This document shows positions 44,592-53,813 of a stretch of DNA of 64,000 nt, piece after piece; the first letter of the stretch is position 1; every line of letters starts with the position of its first letter. The stretch covers positions 1 to 64,000 of the forward strand of contig NZ_WMDQ01000004.1 in the NCBI RefSeq assembly GCF_009707955.1, in the 5' to 3' direction. The notes under the pieces were generated by a model. The model did not search any database and was not told where the DNA came from. It saw only the letters and a list, made by a program, of their open reading frames with translations. This DNA is from Flavobacterium sp. LC2016-13. GTDB taxonomy: Bacteria; Bacteroidota; Bacteroidia; Flavobacteriales; Flavobacteriaceae. The position numbers and the translations under genes were made by a program.

Positions 44592-45182
44592 TTATTTAAG
44601 GCTATTCAAATAACCCCTAAACTCTTTTAAATAAGCAACATAACATAAATTATTATCCTGAAGTTTTCCGAAATTTCGTATTCCCCAATATCCAGACATT
44701 ATAAAAAAGGCAACTTGTTCTCCATTTACATCCTTTTTGATTACTCCTAATTTTTGACCGTTTAAAATACCTTTTTCAATAGTATGTTTCCATTGATCTA
44801 CTAATTCAGACAAAGCAATACTAAACTGATTATTCCACGGTGTCATTTCCTGAGTTAGATTTCCAACCGGACATCCATATTTTACCTGCAAAAAAGGATC
44901 TTCAAGAAGCAAATAAGAAATCATATTATAAAAATCATCAATAGGATTTAATGAGTTTTCAATAGGCTGTATAAAACTTTCCATCATTGTAGGCTTTAAA
45001 ATCTCCTCAATAATGGCAACTCCCATTTCATCTTTCGTTTTAAAATGATAATAAAAAGCGCCTTTTGTAACTTGCGTAGTTGCAATAATATCATCGATAC
45101 TTGTGGTTTGATATCCTTTAGAATAAATCAATTCGAACGCTTTATGAAGAATTGTCAGTCTTGTATTTGCAGCTTTTGACAT
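44592..45182 (-). CDS. TetR/AcrR family transcriptional regulator
   Basis: A 196-aa repressor. The N-terminal helix-turn-helix is typical (TRLTILHKAFELIYSKGYQT, SIDDIIATTQVTKGAFYYHF, KTKDEMGVAIIEEIL). The C-terminal ligand domain (about 65-196) has features of the TetR C-terminal group seen next to stress or detoxification genes. It lies directly upstream of three small genes, two of them membrane proteins, on the same strand. Matching palindromes at its own promoter and at the downstream promoter suggest that it represses both. Confidence 0.9.
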   Translation of the reverse strand: MSKAANTRLTILHKAFELIYSKGYQTTSIDDIIATTQVTKGAFYYHFKTKDEMGVAIIEEILKPTMMESFIQPIENSLNPIDDFYNMISYLLLEDPFLQVKYGCPVGNLTQEMTPWNNQFSIALSELVDQWKHTIEKGILNGQKLGVIKKDVNGEQVAFFIMSGYWGIRNFGKLQDNNLCYVAYLKEFRGYLNSLK

Positions 45183-45186
45183 AAAA

Positions 45187-45202
45187 AATACTGATTAGTA
45201 TG
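45187..45202. promoter_or_regulatory. Probable TetR operator O2 at the tetR promoter
   Basis: aatactgattagtatg matches the O1 core at 13 of 16 positions and keeps the dyad atact/agtat. It lies between a possible -7 element (TTAATTTG on -, 45209-45216) and the tetR ATG, where bound repressor would block its own transcription. Confidence 0.65.
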
Positions 45203-45395
45203 AAACAACAAATTAAGGCAAAAAATATGACTTCGAATAAATTCAGTTACTAATCCATAACACAGCTAATTTCTTTTAATTTTTTTGGATATAGTGAACC
45301 TACTTTTATTTCATTTGAGGAAAACATTTTATTATGTGGGTTTCAATTGATTTTGTAAATTAGCCAACACTATTTTGTAAAAACATCAATTTCTT

Positions 45396-47024
45396 ATGGA
45401 TTTAAACTTCAATAAAAACGAAGATCACAATAAATTATTACTTTCTGAACTAAAACAAAAATTTGCCAAAGTAAAATTGGGCGGAGGTGAAAAACGTATC
45501 GAAAAGCTACATGCCGAAGGTAAAATGACAGCTCGCGAACGCATCGATTATCTGTTAGATGAAAACTCAAAAAGTATAGAAATTGGAGGTTTTGTTGGTG
45601 AAGGAATGTATGCTGAACATGGTGGTTGTCCTTCTGGCGGCGTTGTCATTAAAATAGGATATATAAAAGGAAAACAATGTATTGTTGTTGCCAATGATGC
45701 TACTGTAAAAGCCGGTGCATGGTTTCCTATTACAGGAAAGAAAAATTTACGCGCACAGGAAATTGCAATGGAAAATAGAATTCCAATTATTTATTTGGTT
45801 GATAGTGCCGGCGTTTATTTACCGCTTCAGGATGAAATTTTTCCTGATAAAGAGCATTTTGGACGCATCTTTAGAAACAATGCCCAAATGAGCAGCATGG
45901 GAATTACTCAAATCGCTGCCGTTATGGGAAGTTGTGTTGCCGGCGGAGCTTATTTGCCAATTATGAGCGACGAAGCTTTAATCGTTGATAAAACCGGAAG
46001 TATTTTTCTTGCCGGAAGTTATTTGGTAAAAGCAGCAATTGGTGAAACTATTGATAATGAAACTTTAGGAGGAGCTACAACGCATTGCGAAATTTCCGGA
46101 GTGACAGATTATAAGGCCAAAGATGATAAAGATGCATTGGATAAAATAAAAAATATTGTAGACAAAATTGGCGATTATGACAAAGCTGGCTTCAGCCGAA
46201 TCAAAGCCGAAAAACCTACTCTTGACCCTGCAGCTATTTACGGAATTTTACCAAAAGCCAGAAATGAACAATATGATATGATGGAAATCATCAATCGATT
46301 GGTCGATAATTCTGAATTTGAAGCTTATAAGGACGGTTACGGACAAACCATAATAACAGGTTATGCCAGAATTGATGGCTGGGCTGTTGGTATTGTGGCA
46401 AATCAAAGAAAGGTTGTTAAAACCAAAAAGGGAGAAATGCAATTTGGTGGCGTAATTTACTCTGATAGTGCAGATAAAGCAACTCGTTTTATTGCGAATT
46501 GCAATCAAAAGAAAATTCCTTTAGTTTTTTTACAAGATGTTACAGGTTTTATGGTTGGATCAAAATCTGAACATGGCGGAATTATAAAAGACGGCGCCAA
46601 AATGGTAAATGCCGTGAGTAACTCGGTTGTACCAAAATTTACTGTAATTGTTGGAAACTCATACGGAGCAGGAAATTATGCAATGTGCGGAAAAGCCTAT
46701 GATCCGAGATTGATTTTTGCATGGCCAAGTGCAGAACTTGCCGTTATGGGCGGAACTCAGGCCGCAAAAGTATTGGCTCAAATTGAAGCTTCTTCGCTTA
46801 AAGCAAAAGGAGAAGTTGTTGATGAAGCCAAAGAAACAGAGTTATTCAATAAAATAAAAGCACGTTACGATGAACAGACTTCACCTTATTACGCCGCTTC
46901 AAGATTATGGACAGATGCTATTATTGATCCTTTAGATACTCGTACTTGGATTTCTATGGGAATTGAAGCTGCGAACCACGCTCCTATTCAAAAACCATTT
47001 AATTTGGGAGTTATTCAGGTTTAG
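45396..47024 (+). CDS. Acyl-CoA carboxylase, carboxyltransferase (beta) subunit
   Basis: A 542-aa protein of the biotin-dependent carboxylase family, usual length for the beta subunit of methylcrotonyl- or propionyl-CoA carboxylase. The two crotonase-like halves are visible: ERIDYLLDENS and CVAGGAYLPIMSDEALIVD in the N half, and IPLVFLQDVTGFMVG, GAGNYAMCGKAYDPRLIFAWP and MGGTQAAKVLAQ in the C half. The last segments (GNYAMCGRAYxPRF-like and the start KMTARERIDYLLD) favour the methylcrotonyl-CoA type in leucine breakdown. The biotin carboxylase subunit is not in the window. Confidence 0.88.
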   Translation: MDLNFNKNEDHNKLLLSELKQKFAKVKLGGGEKRIEKLHAEGKMTARERIDYLLDENSKSIEIGGFVGEGMYAEHGGCPSGGVVIKIGYIKGKQCIVVANDATVKAGAWFPITGKKNLRAQEIAMENRIPIIYLVDSAGVYLPLQDEIFPDKEHFGRIFRNNAQMSSMGITQIAAVMGSCVAGGAYLPIMSDEALIVDKTGSIFLAGSYLVKAAIGETIDNETLGGATTHCEISGVTDYKAKDDKDALDKIKNIVDKIGDYDKAGFSRIKAEKPTLDPAAIYGILPKARNEQYDMMEIINRLVDNSEFEAYKDGYGQTIITGYARIDGWAVGIVANQRKVVKTKKGEMQFGGVIYSDSADKATRFIANCNQKKIPLVFLQDVTGFMVGSKSEHGGIIKDGAKMVNAVSNSVVPKFTVIVGNSYGAGNYAMCGKAYDPRLIFAWPSAELAVMGGTQAAKVLAQIEASSLKAKGEVVDEAKETELFNKIKARYDEQTSPYYAASRLWTDAIIDPLDTRTWISMGIEAANHAPIQKPFNLGVIQV

Positions 47025-47146
47025 CCATTTAGTAATTCTTTAAAATACGTTAAAAAAATAATACAAAACTCATTTTCAAGCCATTAAAAAAATCTATATC
47101 ATTAAAAATTAGTAACTTAGTATATTATTTTTAATCACGTAGCATC

Positions 47147-47569
47147 ATGGAAAATGTAAAAAGTTTGAATAAATGGGCTAATGCGCACACTTATTTACCA
47201 GTAGATTTAGTACGTATTGTATTGGGCGTTTTTTTATTTATGAAAGGAGTTTGGTTTGTAACCAACGTTCAGTATTTGCATGATTTAATTTCTCCTATCG
47301 ACAGATTTGGGGGCGGAATGTTTATGTTACATTACATTGCGCCAGCTCATATGATTGGAGGCATAATGATTGTTTTTGGATTACTTACCCGTTGGGCCAT
47401 AGCGGCTCAGTTACCCATTTTATTTGGAGCCGTTATTATCAATTTCATGGGAAACATGCACTCTGAAAATTTAATTTTAGCTGTGGTTACATTATTAGTT
47501 TGTGTTTTCTTTTTGTTTTATGGCAGCGGAAAACATTCGGCTGATTATTACTTCAAAATGCAACAATAA
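47147..47569 (+). CDS. DoxX family membrane protein
   Basis: A 140-aa protein with four membrane segments (LVRIVLGVFLFMKGVWFV, MIGGIMIVFGLL, LPILFGAVIINFM, AVVTLLVCVFFLFYG), the DoxX plan. The exact role of this family is poorly known; some members act with sulfur or quinone chemistry. Single gene. Confidence 0.85.
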   Translation: MENVKSLNKWANAHTYLPVDLVRIVLGVFLFMKGVWFVTNVQYLHDLISPIDRFGGGMFMLHYIAPAHMIGGIMIVFGLLTRWAIAAQLPILFGAVIINFMGNMHSENLILAVVTLLVCVFFLFYGSGKHSADYYFKMQQ

Positions 47570-47679
47570 TAGTTATTTATCCTCGGCAATAAATGTTGAG
47601 GATAAATAATAACTTTTTTTATCGTTAATCTTTTCTTTAAAATTTCTTTAATTGTGTTTTATGCATTAAATTCGCCGCC

Positions 47680-48027
47680 ATGAATTCGATTCGTAAGACC
47701 CTATTTTTTGTATCACTTTTGATCATTGCTTTCTTTGCTATGCAAGCAAATGAAGCTGCTGTACAAAAAATTGAGACTCAAAAAACGGATACAAATTTTT
47801 CTATTGAATCAACTGATTCTTTAGCTTTCATACAACCGCAGACAAGTTATCAGCTTATAGCAAATATTAAAACAAATCATCCTGCCGTAATTAAATGGTT
47901 TGATGCATTGTTAATGATAATTCCAAGTCATCAGGTTATAAAATCGGCATCAAATTTTGCCAATCAATATTCTCTTCAGAGTAAAAAAGTCTCTTTACTG
48001 CTCTACCCTTTCCATTATTTTTGGTAA
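47680..48027 (+). CDS. Small exported hypothetical protein
   Basis: A 115-aa protein with a hydrophobic signal (MNSIRKTLFFVSLLIIAFFA) followed by a polar region and an aromatic end (LLLYPFHYFW). Not recognised. No clear lipobox. It could be a periplasmic or membrane-attached protein; the neighbours give no clue. Confidence 0.5.
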   Translation: MNSIRKTLFFVSLLIIAFFAMQANEAAVQKIETQKTDTNFSIESTDSLAFIQPQTSYQLIANIKTNHPAVIKWFDALLMIIPSHQVIKSASNFANQYSLQSKKVSLLLYPFHYFW

Positions 48028-48132
48028 TTAAATACATGAAATTTTAGCGCGAAGAATTATTCCTTCCAAATAAATTAAACCGTTTTCAATCAGGAGACTG
48101 TTTATTATTTCATATTATTTAATTTAAACAAC

Positions 48133-48603
48133 ATGGATACAAGTGTAACTATAATTGGTATTGTGATTGCGGTCATAGTAGCCATTCCCGTATATTTCTC
48201 TGCCCGAACAAGTGCTGCAAACAAATCAAAAATTTTAAGCATAAAAAAGAAATTCAATCCGACATATCCGGAACATTTTGATTTAACAGAGTCTCAAAGC
48301 AATAAAACGCTTACAATCGATCACAAAAATCGAAAATTCATTCTAATGAATTTCAATCCAAATCAACAAGAATCAACGTTTGTAGATTTAAAATCAGTCT
48401 CATCAGCTAAATTGGTTTTAACTACAGATGGAAATTCAGACACAATCTTAAAAATTGATTTTGAATTTCAGGATAGAGAAACTTCTAAAAAAATTACAAT
48501 TCCATTCTATGATTTTGATGACGACCGCATCAAACAAATAAGTGCTTATCAAGATCATATGTTTGCAAAAAAATGGCTTAAAATCATCCAGGATTCTATT
48601 TAG
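48133..48603 (+). CDS. Membrane-anchored hypothetical protein
   Basis: A 156-aa protein with one N-terminal membrane helix (VTIIGIVIAVIVAIPVYF) and a soluble domain of mostly beta strands (KTLTIDHKNRKFILMNFNPN, SAKLVLTTDGNSDTILKIDFEF), likely cytosolic. Family not recognised. Followed by its own terminator. Confidence 0.65.
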   Translation: MDTSVTIIGIVIAVIVAIPVYFSARTSAANKSKILSIKKKFNPTYPEHFDLTESQSNKTLTIDHKNRKFILMNFNPNQQESTFVDLKSVSSAKLVLTTDGNSDTILKIDFEFQDRETSKKITIPFYDFDDDRIKQISAYQDHMFAKKWLKIIQDSI

Positions 48604-48623
48604 TGTTAGTTATTTAATTCAGT

Positions 48624-48655
48624 AAAAAGAGGCTCATTTTGAGTCTCTTTTTTTT
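48624..48655 (+). terminator. Intrinsic terminator
   Basis: aaaaagaggctca and tgagtctcttttt form a stem with one G-U pair and a 3-base loop, followed by T-run. It isolates hemN from the gene upstream. Confidence 0.75.
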
Positions 48656-48666
48656 ATAGCATTAAT

Positions 48667-48680
48667 ATGATATTTATCAT
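48667..48680. promoter_or_regulatory. FNR-type box upstream of hemN
   Basis: ATGATATTTATCAT, a perfect dyad (ATGATA-tt-TATCAT) with the FNR half-sites TGAT and ATCA. Its centre is exactly 33 bases before the centre of the TAATTTTG element, the position of a class II activator. Confidence 0.75.
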
Positions 48681-48702
48681 TTTATATTTTGGATTTAGAA
48701 CT

Positions 48703-48710
48703 TAATTTTG
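48703..48710 (+). promoter_or_regulatory. Promoter -7 element of hemN
   Basis: TAATTTTG, full consensus, 20 bases before the ATG at 48731. It excludes an earlier TTG start at 48689, which lies upstream of the promoter element. Confidence 0.7.
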
Positions 48711-48730
48711 ATGTTCCAAAATCCACTTTT

Positions 48731-50095
48731 ATGAAAATTTCTTTGATTCAAAAATACAATGTTCCAGGTCCAAGATATACAAGTTATCCAACTGTCCCGT
48801 ATTGGAATGAAGATAATTTTACTCCAGAAAAGTGGGCAGAATCTTTTCAGAAAGCATTTTCAGAGAGTAATTCTCAAAACGGTATCAGTTTATATATTCA
48901 TTTACCTTTTTGCGAAAGCATGTGTACATTTTGCGGATGCAACAAACGTATTACTAAAAATCATTCTGTTGAGGAAACCTATATAAAAGCACTCTTAAAA
49001 GAATGGAGCTTATATTGTAGATTGCTTCCTGAAAAACCTTCTATAAAAGAAATTCATTTGGGTGGCGGTACACCAACATTTTTTTCAAAAAATAACTTAG
49101 AACATCTTATAAATGGTATTTTTAGTTTTGCTAATAAAGCTAAAAATTATGAGTTTAGTTTTGAAGGACATCCAAACAACACCACTTACGAGCAACTCAA
49201 AAAGTTATATGATCTGGGCTTTCGCCGAGTGAGTTTTGGTGTTCAGGATTATGCAGAAAAAGTTCAGAAAGCAATTAACAGAATTCAACCCTTTCATAAT
49301 GTCGCAAAAGTAACTTTTTGGGCAAAAGAAATTGGGTATAATTCTATTGGTCATGATATTATTTTTGGTTTACCATTTCAAACTCTTGAAGATGTTGTTG
49401 ATACTGTTGAGAAAACAAATTCTTTAAAACCGGATCGTTTGGCATTTTACAGCTACGCACATGTGCCGTGGATAAAAGGAAACGGGCAACGCGGATTTAA
49501 TGATGAAAATCTTCCAAAAGATGCCGAAAAAAGAAAATTATATGAAGTTGGCAAAAAGCTTCTTTCTAAAAATGGTTATCATGAAATTGGTATGGATCAT
49601 TTTGCGCTGGAAACTGATAGCTTATATAAAGCTGCAGAAAACAAAAAACTGCATCGGAATTTCATGGGGTACAGCGCTTCAAAAACACAATTGATGATTG
49701 GTTTAGGTGTTTCATCTATTAGTGATAGTTGGTATAGTTTTGCACAGAATACGAAGAGTTTAGAAGATTATTATCAATTACTAGAATGGGATAAATTGCC
49801 TGTTGTAAAAGGTCATATACTAACAGATGAAGACCTTATTATTCGTAAACATATATTAAACTTAACTTGTGAGTTTGAAACTTCCTGGAATAATGAATCA
49901 TTATATTTTAAAGAACTCCCAACTGTTTTATCAGATTTGAAAGAAATAGAAAAAGATCAGTTAATTATAATTGAAAACAATAAAATAAGAATTACAGAAG
50001 CCGGAAAACCTTTTGTACGCAATATATGCATGGCTTTTGATTTGCATTTAAAAAGAAAATCACCGGAAACAAGTTTGTTTTCGATGACTGTTTAA
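48731..50095 (+). CDS. hemN: Oxygen-independent coproporphyrinogen III oxidase
   Basis: A 454-aa radical SAM enzyme of haem synthesis that works without oxygen. The start at 48731 (MKISLIQKYNVPGPRYTSYP) is set by the promoter. The 4Fe-4S cluster Cys are C61, C65 and C68 in FCESMCTFCGC, followed by C70 as in true HemN. Also LGGGTPTFFS, FGVQDYAEKVQKAINR and the C-terminal domain are present, so this is HemN rather than HemW. It converges with the TauE-like gene, their stops overlapping at TTAA. The FNR box upstream couples haem supply to the cbb3 oxidase genes nearby. Confidence 0.94.
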   Translation: MKISLIQKYNVPGPRYTSYPTVPYWNEDNFTPEKWAESFQKAFSESNSQNGISLYIHLPFCESMCTFCGCNKRITKNHSVEETYIKALLKEWSLYCRLLPEKPSIKEIHLGGGTPTFFSKNNLEHLINGIFSFANKAKNYEFSFEGHPNNTTYEQLKKLYDLGFRRVSFGVQDYAEKVQKAINRIQPFHNVAKVTFWAKEIGYNSIGHDIIFGLPFQTLEDVVDTVEKTNSLKPDRLAFYSYAHVPWIKGNGQRGFNDENLPKDAEKRKLYEVGKKLLSKNGYHEIGMDHFALETDSLYKAAENKKLHRNFMGYSASKTQLMIGLGVSSISDSWYSFAQNTKSLEDYYQLLEWDKLPVVKGHILTDEDLIIRKHILNLTCEFETSWNNESLYFKELPTVLSDLKEIEKDQLIIIENNKIRITEAGKPFVRNICMAFDLHLKRKSPETSLFSMTV

Positions 50096-50793
50096 TGACA
50101 ATTAGGAACTTGTTGTACAAACAAACTCATATTAGATGGTGAAACATACGGAATTCCTAAACCTAAACCTCTAAGGATAAATAAAACACCAATAATCACC
50201 GCAACATAAGGAATAGCTTTTTGTATTTTATTTCGAAACGGAAGTTTTATCATTGCATTAATATATACCACTAATGTCATTAGCGGTAAAGTTCCTAGAC
50301 CGAACAAAATCATATACAGAACTCCTAAATTGGCACTTTGCATAGCTATTGCGCCAAATAAAGCCACATAAACCATTCCGCAAGGCAAAAATCCGTTTAG
50401 CAATCCAATTATAAAAAGTGATTTATAACTTCTGTTTTTAAACTGATTCCCTAAGCTTGATTTTATTTTTGAGATGATTTTATAAACTGGTTTGGAGAAG
50501 TTATATTTTGAAAATACCTTTTCAGGAATTAAGGCTACAAGTATCATCGCCAAACCAATAAAGATTGACATTTTTTGCTGTAATCCTGCCAAAAAGAAAC
50601 CTCTGCCTAATAATCCAAAAATTAAACCGATTGAAGCGTAAGCTGTCAATCGGCCTAAATGATATGTTATTATCTGGGTTATTTTTTTAGCTTCATTCTC
50701 ACGATCTACAGGTAACATCATGGCAATTGGCCCGCACATTCCGATGCAGTGTAAACTACTGATAAGACCAAATATGAAAGCTGAATACAACAT
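50092..50793 (-). CDS. TauE/SafE-type (UreH domain) membrane protein of cbb3 cluster
   Basis: A 233-aa protein with six to seven membrane helices and the start SSLHCIGMCGPIAMMLPV, whose Cys and Met/His residues could carry copper. GLLNGFLPCGMVYVAL is the second hallmark. Proteins of this kind often sit in cbb3 oxidase gene clusters in Bacteroidota and Proteobacteria and are thought to serve maturation or metal supply. Whether it moves copper or another solute cannot be read from sequence. It is last in the cco block, after a 173-base gap. Confidence 0.8.
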   Translation of the reverse strand: MLYSAFIFGLISSLHCIGMCGPIAMMLPVDRENEAKKITQIITYHLGRLTAYASIGLIFGLLGRGFFLAGLQQKMSIFIGLAMILVALIPEKVFSKYNFSKPVYKIISKIKSSLGNQFKNRSYKSLFIIGLLNGFLPCGMVYVALFGAIAMQSANLGVLYMILFGLGTLPLMTLVVYINAMIKLPFRNKIQKAIPYVAVIIGVLFILRGLGLGIPYVSPSNMSLFVQQVPNCH

Positions 50794-50810
50794 TTGTTTT
50801 CTATTTTTTT

Positions 50811-50934
50811 GCTACAGATTAATTAGATTAAAATGATCAGAAAAACCTGTTCGAATTAGTTCAATTGGTGGCAAGGAAATAATCTACTTATTTTTTATTT
50901 TGCTACAGATTAGGTTATAATGATTTTAATCTGT
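50811..50934. repeat. Two copies of a gctacagatta element
   Basis: gctacagattaattagat (50811-50828) and gctacagattaggttata (50902-50919) share their first 11 bases and a T-rich lead-in. The second copy is followed by aatctgtgtaaatcatt, giving a weak acagatt/aatctgt dyad. Looks like a small dispersed intergenic repeat. Confidence 0.45.
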
Positions 50935-50966
50935 GTAAATCATTACAATATGTGGCAAAAACAAAT

Positions 50967-51416
50967 TTAATCTACGTAAATTACTTCTTTAGTTAAATAC
51001 TTCTTTCCATCGTATTGCCATTCCATATTCACATCCCAACGTCCTTTTATCAATTTATTTTTTGGGATAAATAAAGTAGAATTTGACAAACTGATTTGAG
51101 TATTAAAATCAAATTTCTTGTTAGAAGGTCGGTACAATAAAACATTTCCTTTTATTTTATCACTTTCTAATGTTGTTGGAAAAGCGATTTTTACACCATT
51201 TTCGGTATATTTAATAGAAGGCTTGTATTGTAAATCATGTGCATTTTGAATTCGGGCCATTTCTTCCTGAAAATGCGAATCGTGTTTATAATATTCTTCA
51301 ACAACCAAATCGTTATCGTACTTACTATTCGATTGCACTTCAAAAACAAAATATAAAATAAAGGTCATAAACAGCGCAAAAGCAATGACAATTCCGGTTC
51401 CCCAATTGATTTTCAT
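50967..51416 (-). CDS. ccoH: CcoH/FixH family cbb3 oxidase assembly protein
   Basis: A 149-aa protein with one N-terminal membrane helix (WGTGIVIAFALFMTFILYFV) and an outside domain beginning YKHDSHFQEEMARIQNAHDL, as in FixH. Needed for cbb3 oxidase assembly. 12 bases separate it from ccoG. Confidence 0.88.
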   Translation of the reverse strand: MKINWGTGIVIAFALFMTFILYFVFEVQSNSKYDNDLVVEEYYKHDSHFQEEMARIQNAHDLQYKPSIKYTENGVKIAFPTTLESDKIKGNVLLYRPSNKKFDFNTQISLSNSTLFIPKNKLIKGRWDVNMEWQYDGKKYLTKEVIYVD

Positions 51417-51428
51417 GGTATTTTTATT

Positions 51429-52847
51429 TTAATTAAAACTTCGTGGACCTAAAAAGTTTGTTGTTGTAGTTTCAAGCAATTCTTTGCCATTATAAACCCC
51501 AATTTCAACTTTTGTTTTATCACTTTCTAAAAGTGCTTTTTCTATTTCTATAAATAGTGTTCCTTGTGAAATGTCTTCTTTTTTAATTTTAAAATGTTCT
51601 TTTCCAACATTTTTAATTTCCCCTTTTTGATCAATTAATTCAAAATGAATATCGTTGTAATCTTTCATCGTTTTATTGACAATTTTATAGGTATAAACAT
51701 TACTTATTTTATCGCCTTTATGCTGAAAAAGCTGTCCTGGTAAACGTAAAACAATCGCCTGAACATCGGTTCTTAAAAACAACATTCCTGCAAAAACACC
51801 TAGTAAAATAATTAAAACAGCCGTGTAACCTTTCATTCTCGCTGTGAATTTAAAAGGCTCTTTTTTTGCAATTTCATCTTCAGATGCATAACGAATAAGT
51901 CCTTTTGGCAAACCAACAGTTTCCATTATACTATCGCATTCATCGATACAGGCCGTGCAATTTGTACATTCTAATTGTGTTCCGTTTCTAATATCAATTC
52001 CCATCGGACAAACATGCACACATTGATGACAATCGATACAATCTCCTTTACCGGTTATAGCTCTGTCCTCTTTTTTATTAAACTTGGCGCGGCCAACTTC
52101 TTTTTCTCCACGTACAAAATCATACGCAACGTTAATCGATTTGTTATCTAAAAGAACTCCTTGTAATCGGCCGTAAGGACAGGCAATTATACAAACCTGC
52201 TCACGAAACCATACAAATACAAAATAAAATACTCCTGTAAAAATAAGCAGTGCAATAAAATTACTCGCTTGCTGAACAGGTCCTTCTTCAACCATTAAAA
52301 ACAGCGTGTCACTACCCACTAAATAGGCTAAAAAAACATTGGCGATAATAAAAGAAATTAAGAAAAAAATGGACCATTTAATGAGTCTTTTTCTAATTTT
52401 TTCTGCGTTCCATTCTTGTCTTGCTAAACGCGATTGAGCGCCACGATCACCGTCAATCCAATATTCAATTCGGCGAAAAACCATTTCAAGAAAAATAGTC
52501 TGGGGACAAATCCATCCACAAAAAATCCTTCCAAAAACAACGGTAAACAAAATAATAAAGACAATACCAACAAGCATTGATATTACAAAGAGATAAAAAT
52601 CCTGTGGCCAAAATGGAGATCCAAAAATATTGAAACGACGTTCCATAACATTGAACATCATAAATTGATTTCCGTTAACTTTTATAAACGGATTAGCAAT
52701 TAAAATGGCCAGTAAAATGTAACTAACTATTTTTCGATAATCGTAAAACTTACCAGACGGTTTTTTCGGGAAAATAAATTTTCGATTTCCACCTTCATCA
52801 ATAGTTCCAATGGTATCTCTAAAAGCTTCGTCTGGTAAATTTGACAT
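51429..52847 (-). CDS. ccoG: Cbb3 oxidase accessory protein CcoG/FixG, iron-sulfur
   Basis: I take the ATG at 52847 (MSNLPDEAFRDTIGTIDEGG, 472 aa), since the longer frame overlaps ccoP. There are five membrane helices, the motif FGRIFCGWICPQT, two ferredoxin-type 4Fe-4S Cys groups (CIDCHQCVHVCP and CTNCTACIDECD) and a C-terminal Ig-like domain. CcoG is known as a copper reductase that supplies Cu(I) during cbb3 assembly. Ten bases downstream of ccoP. Confidence 0.92.
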   Translation of the reverse strand: MSNLPDEAFRDTIGTIDEGGNRKFIFPKKPSGKFYDYRKIVSYILLAILIANPFIKVNGNQFMMFNVMERRFNIFGSPFWPQDFYLFVISMLVGIVFIILFTVVFGRIFCGWICPQTIFLEMVFRRIEYWIDGDRGAQSRLARQEWNAEKIRKRLIKWSIFFLISFIIANVFLAYLVGSDTLFLMVEEGPVQQASNFIALLIFTGVFYFVFVWFREQVCIIACPYGRLQGVLLDNKSINVAYDFVRGEKEVGRAKFNKKEDRAITGKGDCIDCHQCVHVCPMGIDIRNGTQLECTNCTACIDECDSIMETVGLPKGLIRYASEDEIAKKEPFKFTARMKGYTAVLIILLGVFAGMLFLRTDVQAIVLRLPGQLFQHKGDKISNVYTYKIVNKTMKDYNDIHFELIDQKGEIKNVGKEHFKIKKEDISQGTLFIEIEKALLESDKTKVEIGVYNGKELLETTTTNFLGPRSFN

Positions 52848-52857
52848 GATATTATAA

Positions 52858-53796
52858 TTATTTTTTAACTTCAGTACTGTCTTTTTTTGTACTGACAGCG
52901 GCATCTTTTGGTGCACTGTCATCTACCCAAATTTCACCTTCCGGAGCTTTTGGCTCTTTTGGATTACTACCTTGTAAAGACAAAATATAACTCGCTACTT
53001 TTTGAATTTCTTTTGGTTTTAAACCATTAGTTTTCCATGATATCATTCCTTTTCCGTCACGTCCTCCATTCGTTATAGTATGGAAAACATTTTTAATTCC
53101 ACCTCCTAAAATCCAATGGTCATCTGTTAAGTTTGGTCCAATCTGTCCACCGGCATCAGCTCTGTGGCAAGCTGCGCAATTTGTTGTAAATATTTCTTTA
53201 CCAGCTGCTAAACTTTCCGGATCAGTCAGTAAAACAACCGTCTTTTCATCCATTAAATCAGGTGCCGTTTTAAGATATTCTTCGACATCTACTTTAGCCT
53301 GCGCCATTTCCATTTTCAATTCAGCCTCCTGATCGTTACCACCAAAAATTTCGTAACGGGCAAAATAAATTACACCAAAAACAATACAGATATAGAATAA
53401 ATAAACCCACCATGGCGGCAAATTATTATCAAGTTCTTTAATACCATCATAATCATGATCCATCAATAATTCACCTTCACTTTCTATAGGCTGTGTTTTA
53501 GTAAGCTTGTGCATAAGGTTTTTATACCAATCACTTTCTTTTAAAGTTAGGCGCTCTTCATATTCCAGTTTTGCTTTTTCTTCGGGTGTCATCAATTGAT
53601 ACATGACACGATTTACTGCACTTAATGTGATTTCAATAGCAATTAAAATAAACAGGAATGCAAATAAGAAAACTGAAAGCATTGGGTATTTTATAAAAGC
53701 CGGTCGATCACCAGAATCTATAAAGTATTCCATTAAACCAAAAACGATGAAGAAAATCAGCGGTACTCTTACATATACTGGGAAAAATTTTTTCAT
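52858..53796 (-). CDS. ccoP: Cbb3-type oxidase subunit CcoP, single haem c
   Basis: A 312-aa membrane-anchored cytochrome c. Two N-terminal helices and a third near 130-150 (PPWWVYLFYICIVFGVIYFARYE) precede one cytochrome c domain with CAACH (C207, C210, H211) and a Met ligand candidate in GRDGKGMISW. Proteobacterial CcoP usually has two haems; here only one CxxCH is present. It passes electrons to the catalytic subunit. Charged Lys/Asp/Glu tail. Confidence 0.92.
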   Translation of the reverse strand: MKKFFPVYVRVPLIFFIVFGLMEYFIDSGDRPAFIKYPMLSVFLFAFLFILIAIEITLSAVNRVMYQLMTPEEKAKLEYEERLTLKESDWYKNLMHKLTKTQPIESEGELLMDHDYDGIKELDNNLPPWWVYLFYICIVFGVIYFARYEIFGGNDQEAELKMEMAQAKVDVEEYLKTAPDLMDEKTVVLLTDPESLAAGKEIFTTNCAACHRADAGGQIGPNLTDDHWILGGGIKNVFHTITNGGRDGKGMISWKTNGLKPKEIQKVASYILSLQGSNPKEPKAPEGEIWVDDSAPKDAAVSTKKDSTEVKK

Positions 53797-53813
53797 ATTA
53801 TTATCTTTTCAAA

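Noticed and set aside
48689..48730. TTG start for hemN
   Set aside because: It precedes the TAATTTTG promoter element, and the ATG at 48731 matches the usual HemN start.
52848..52922. Longer ccoG start overlapping ccoP
   Set aside because: The extra residues are out-of-frame ccoP sequence. MSNLPDEAF at 52847 begins right after the ccoP stop.
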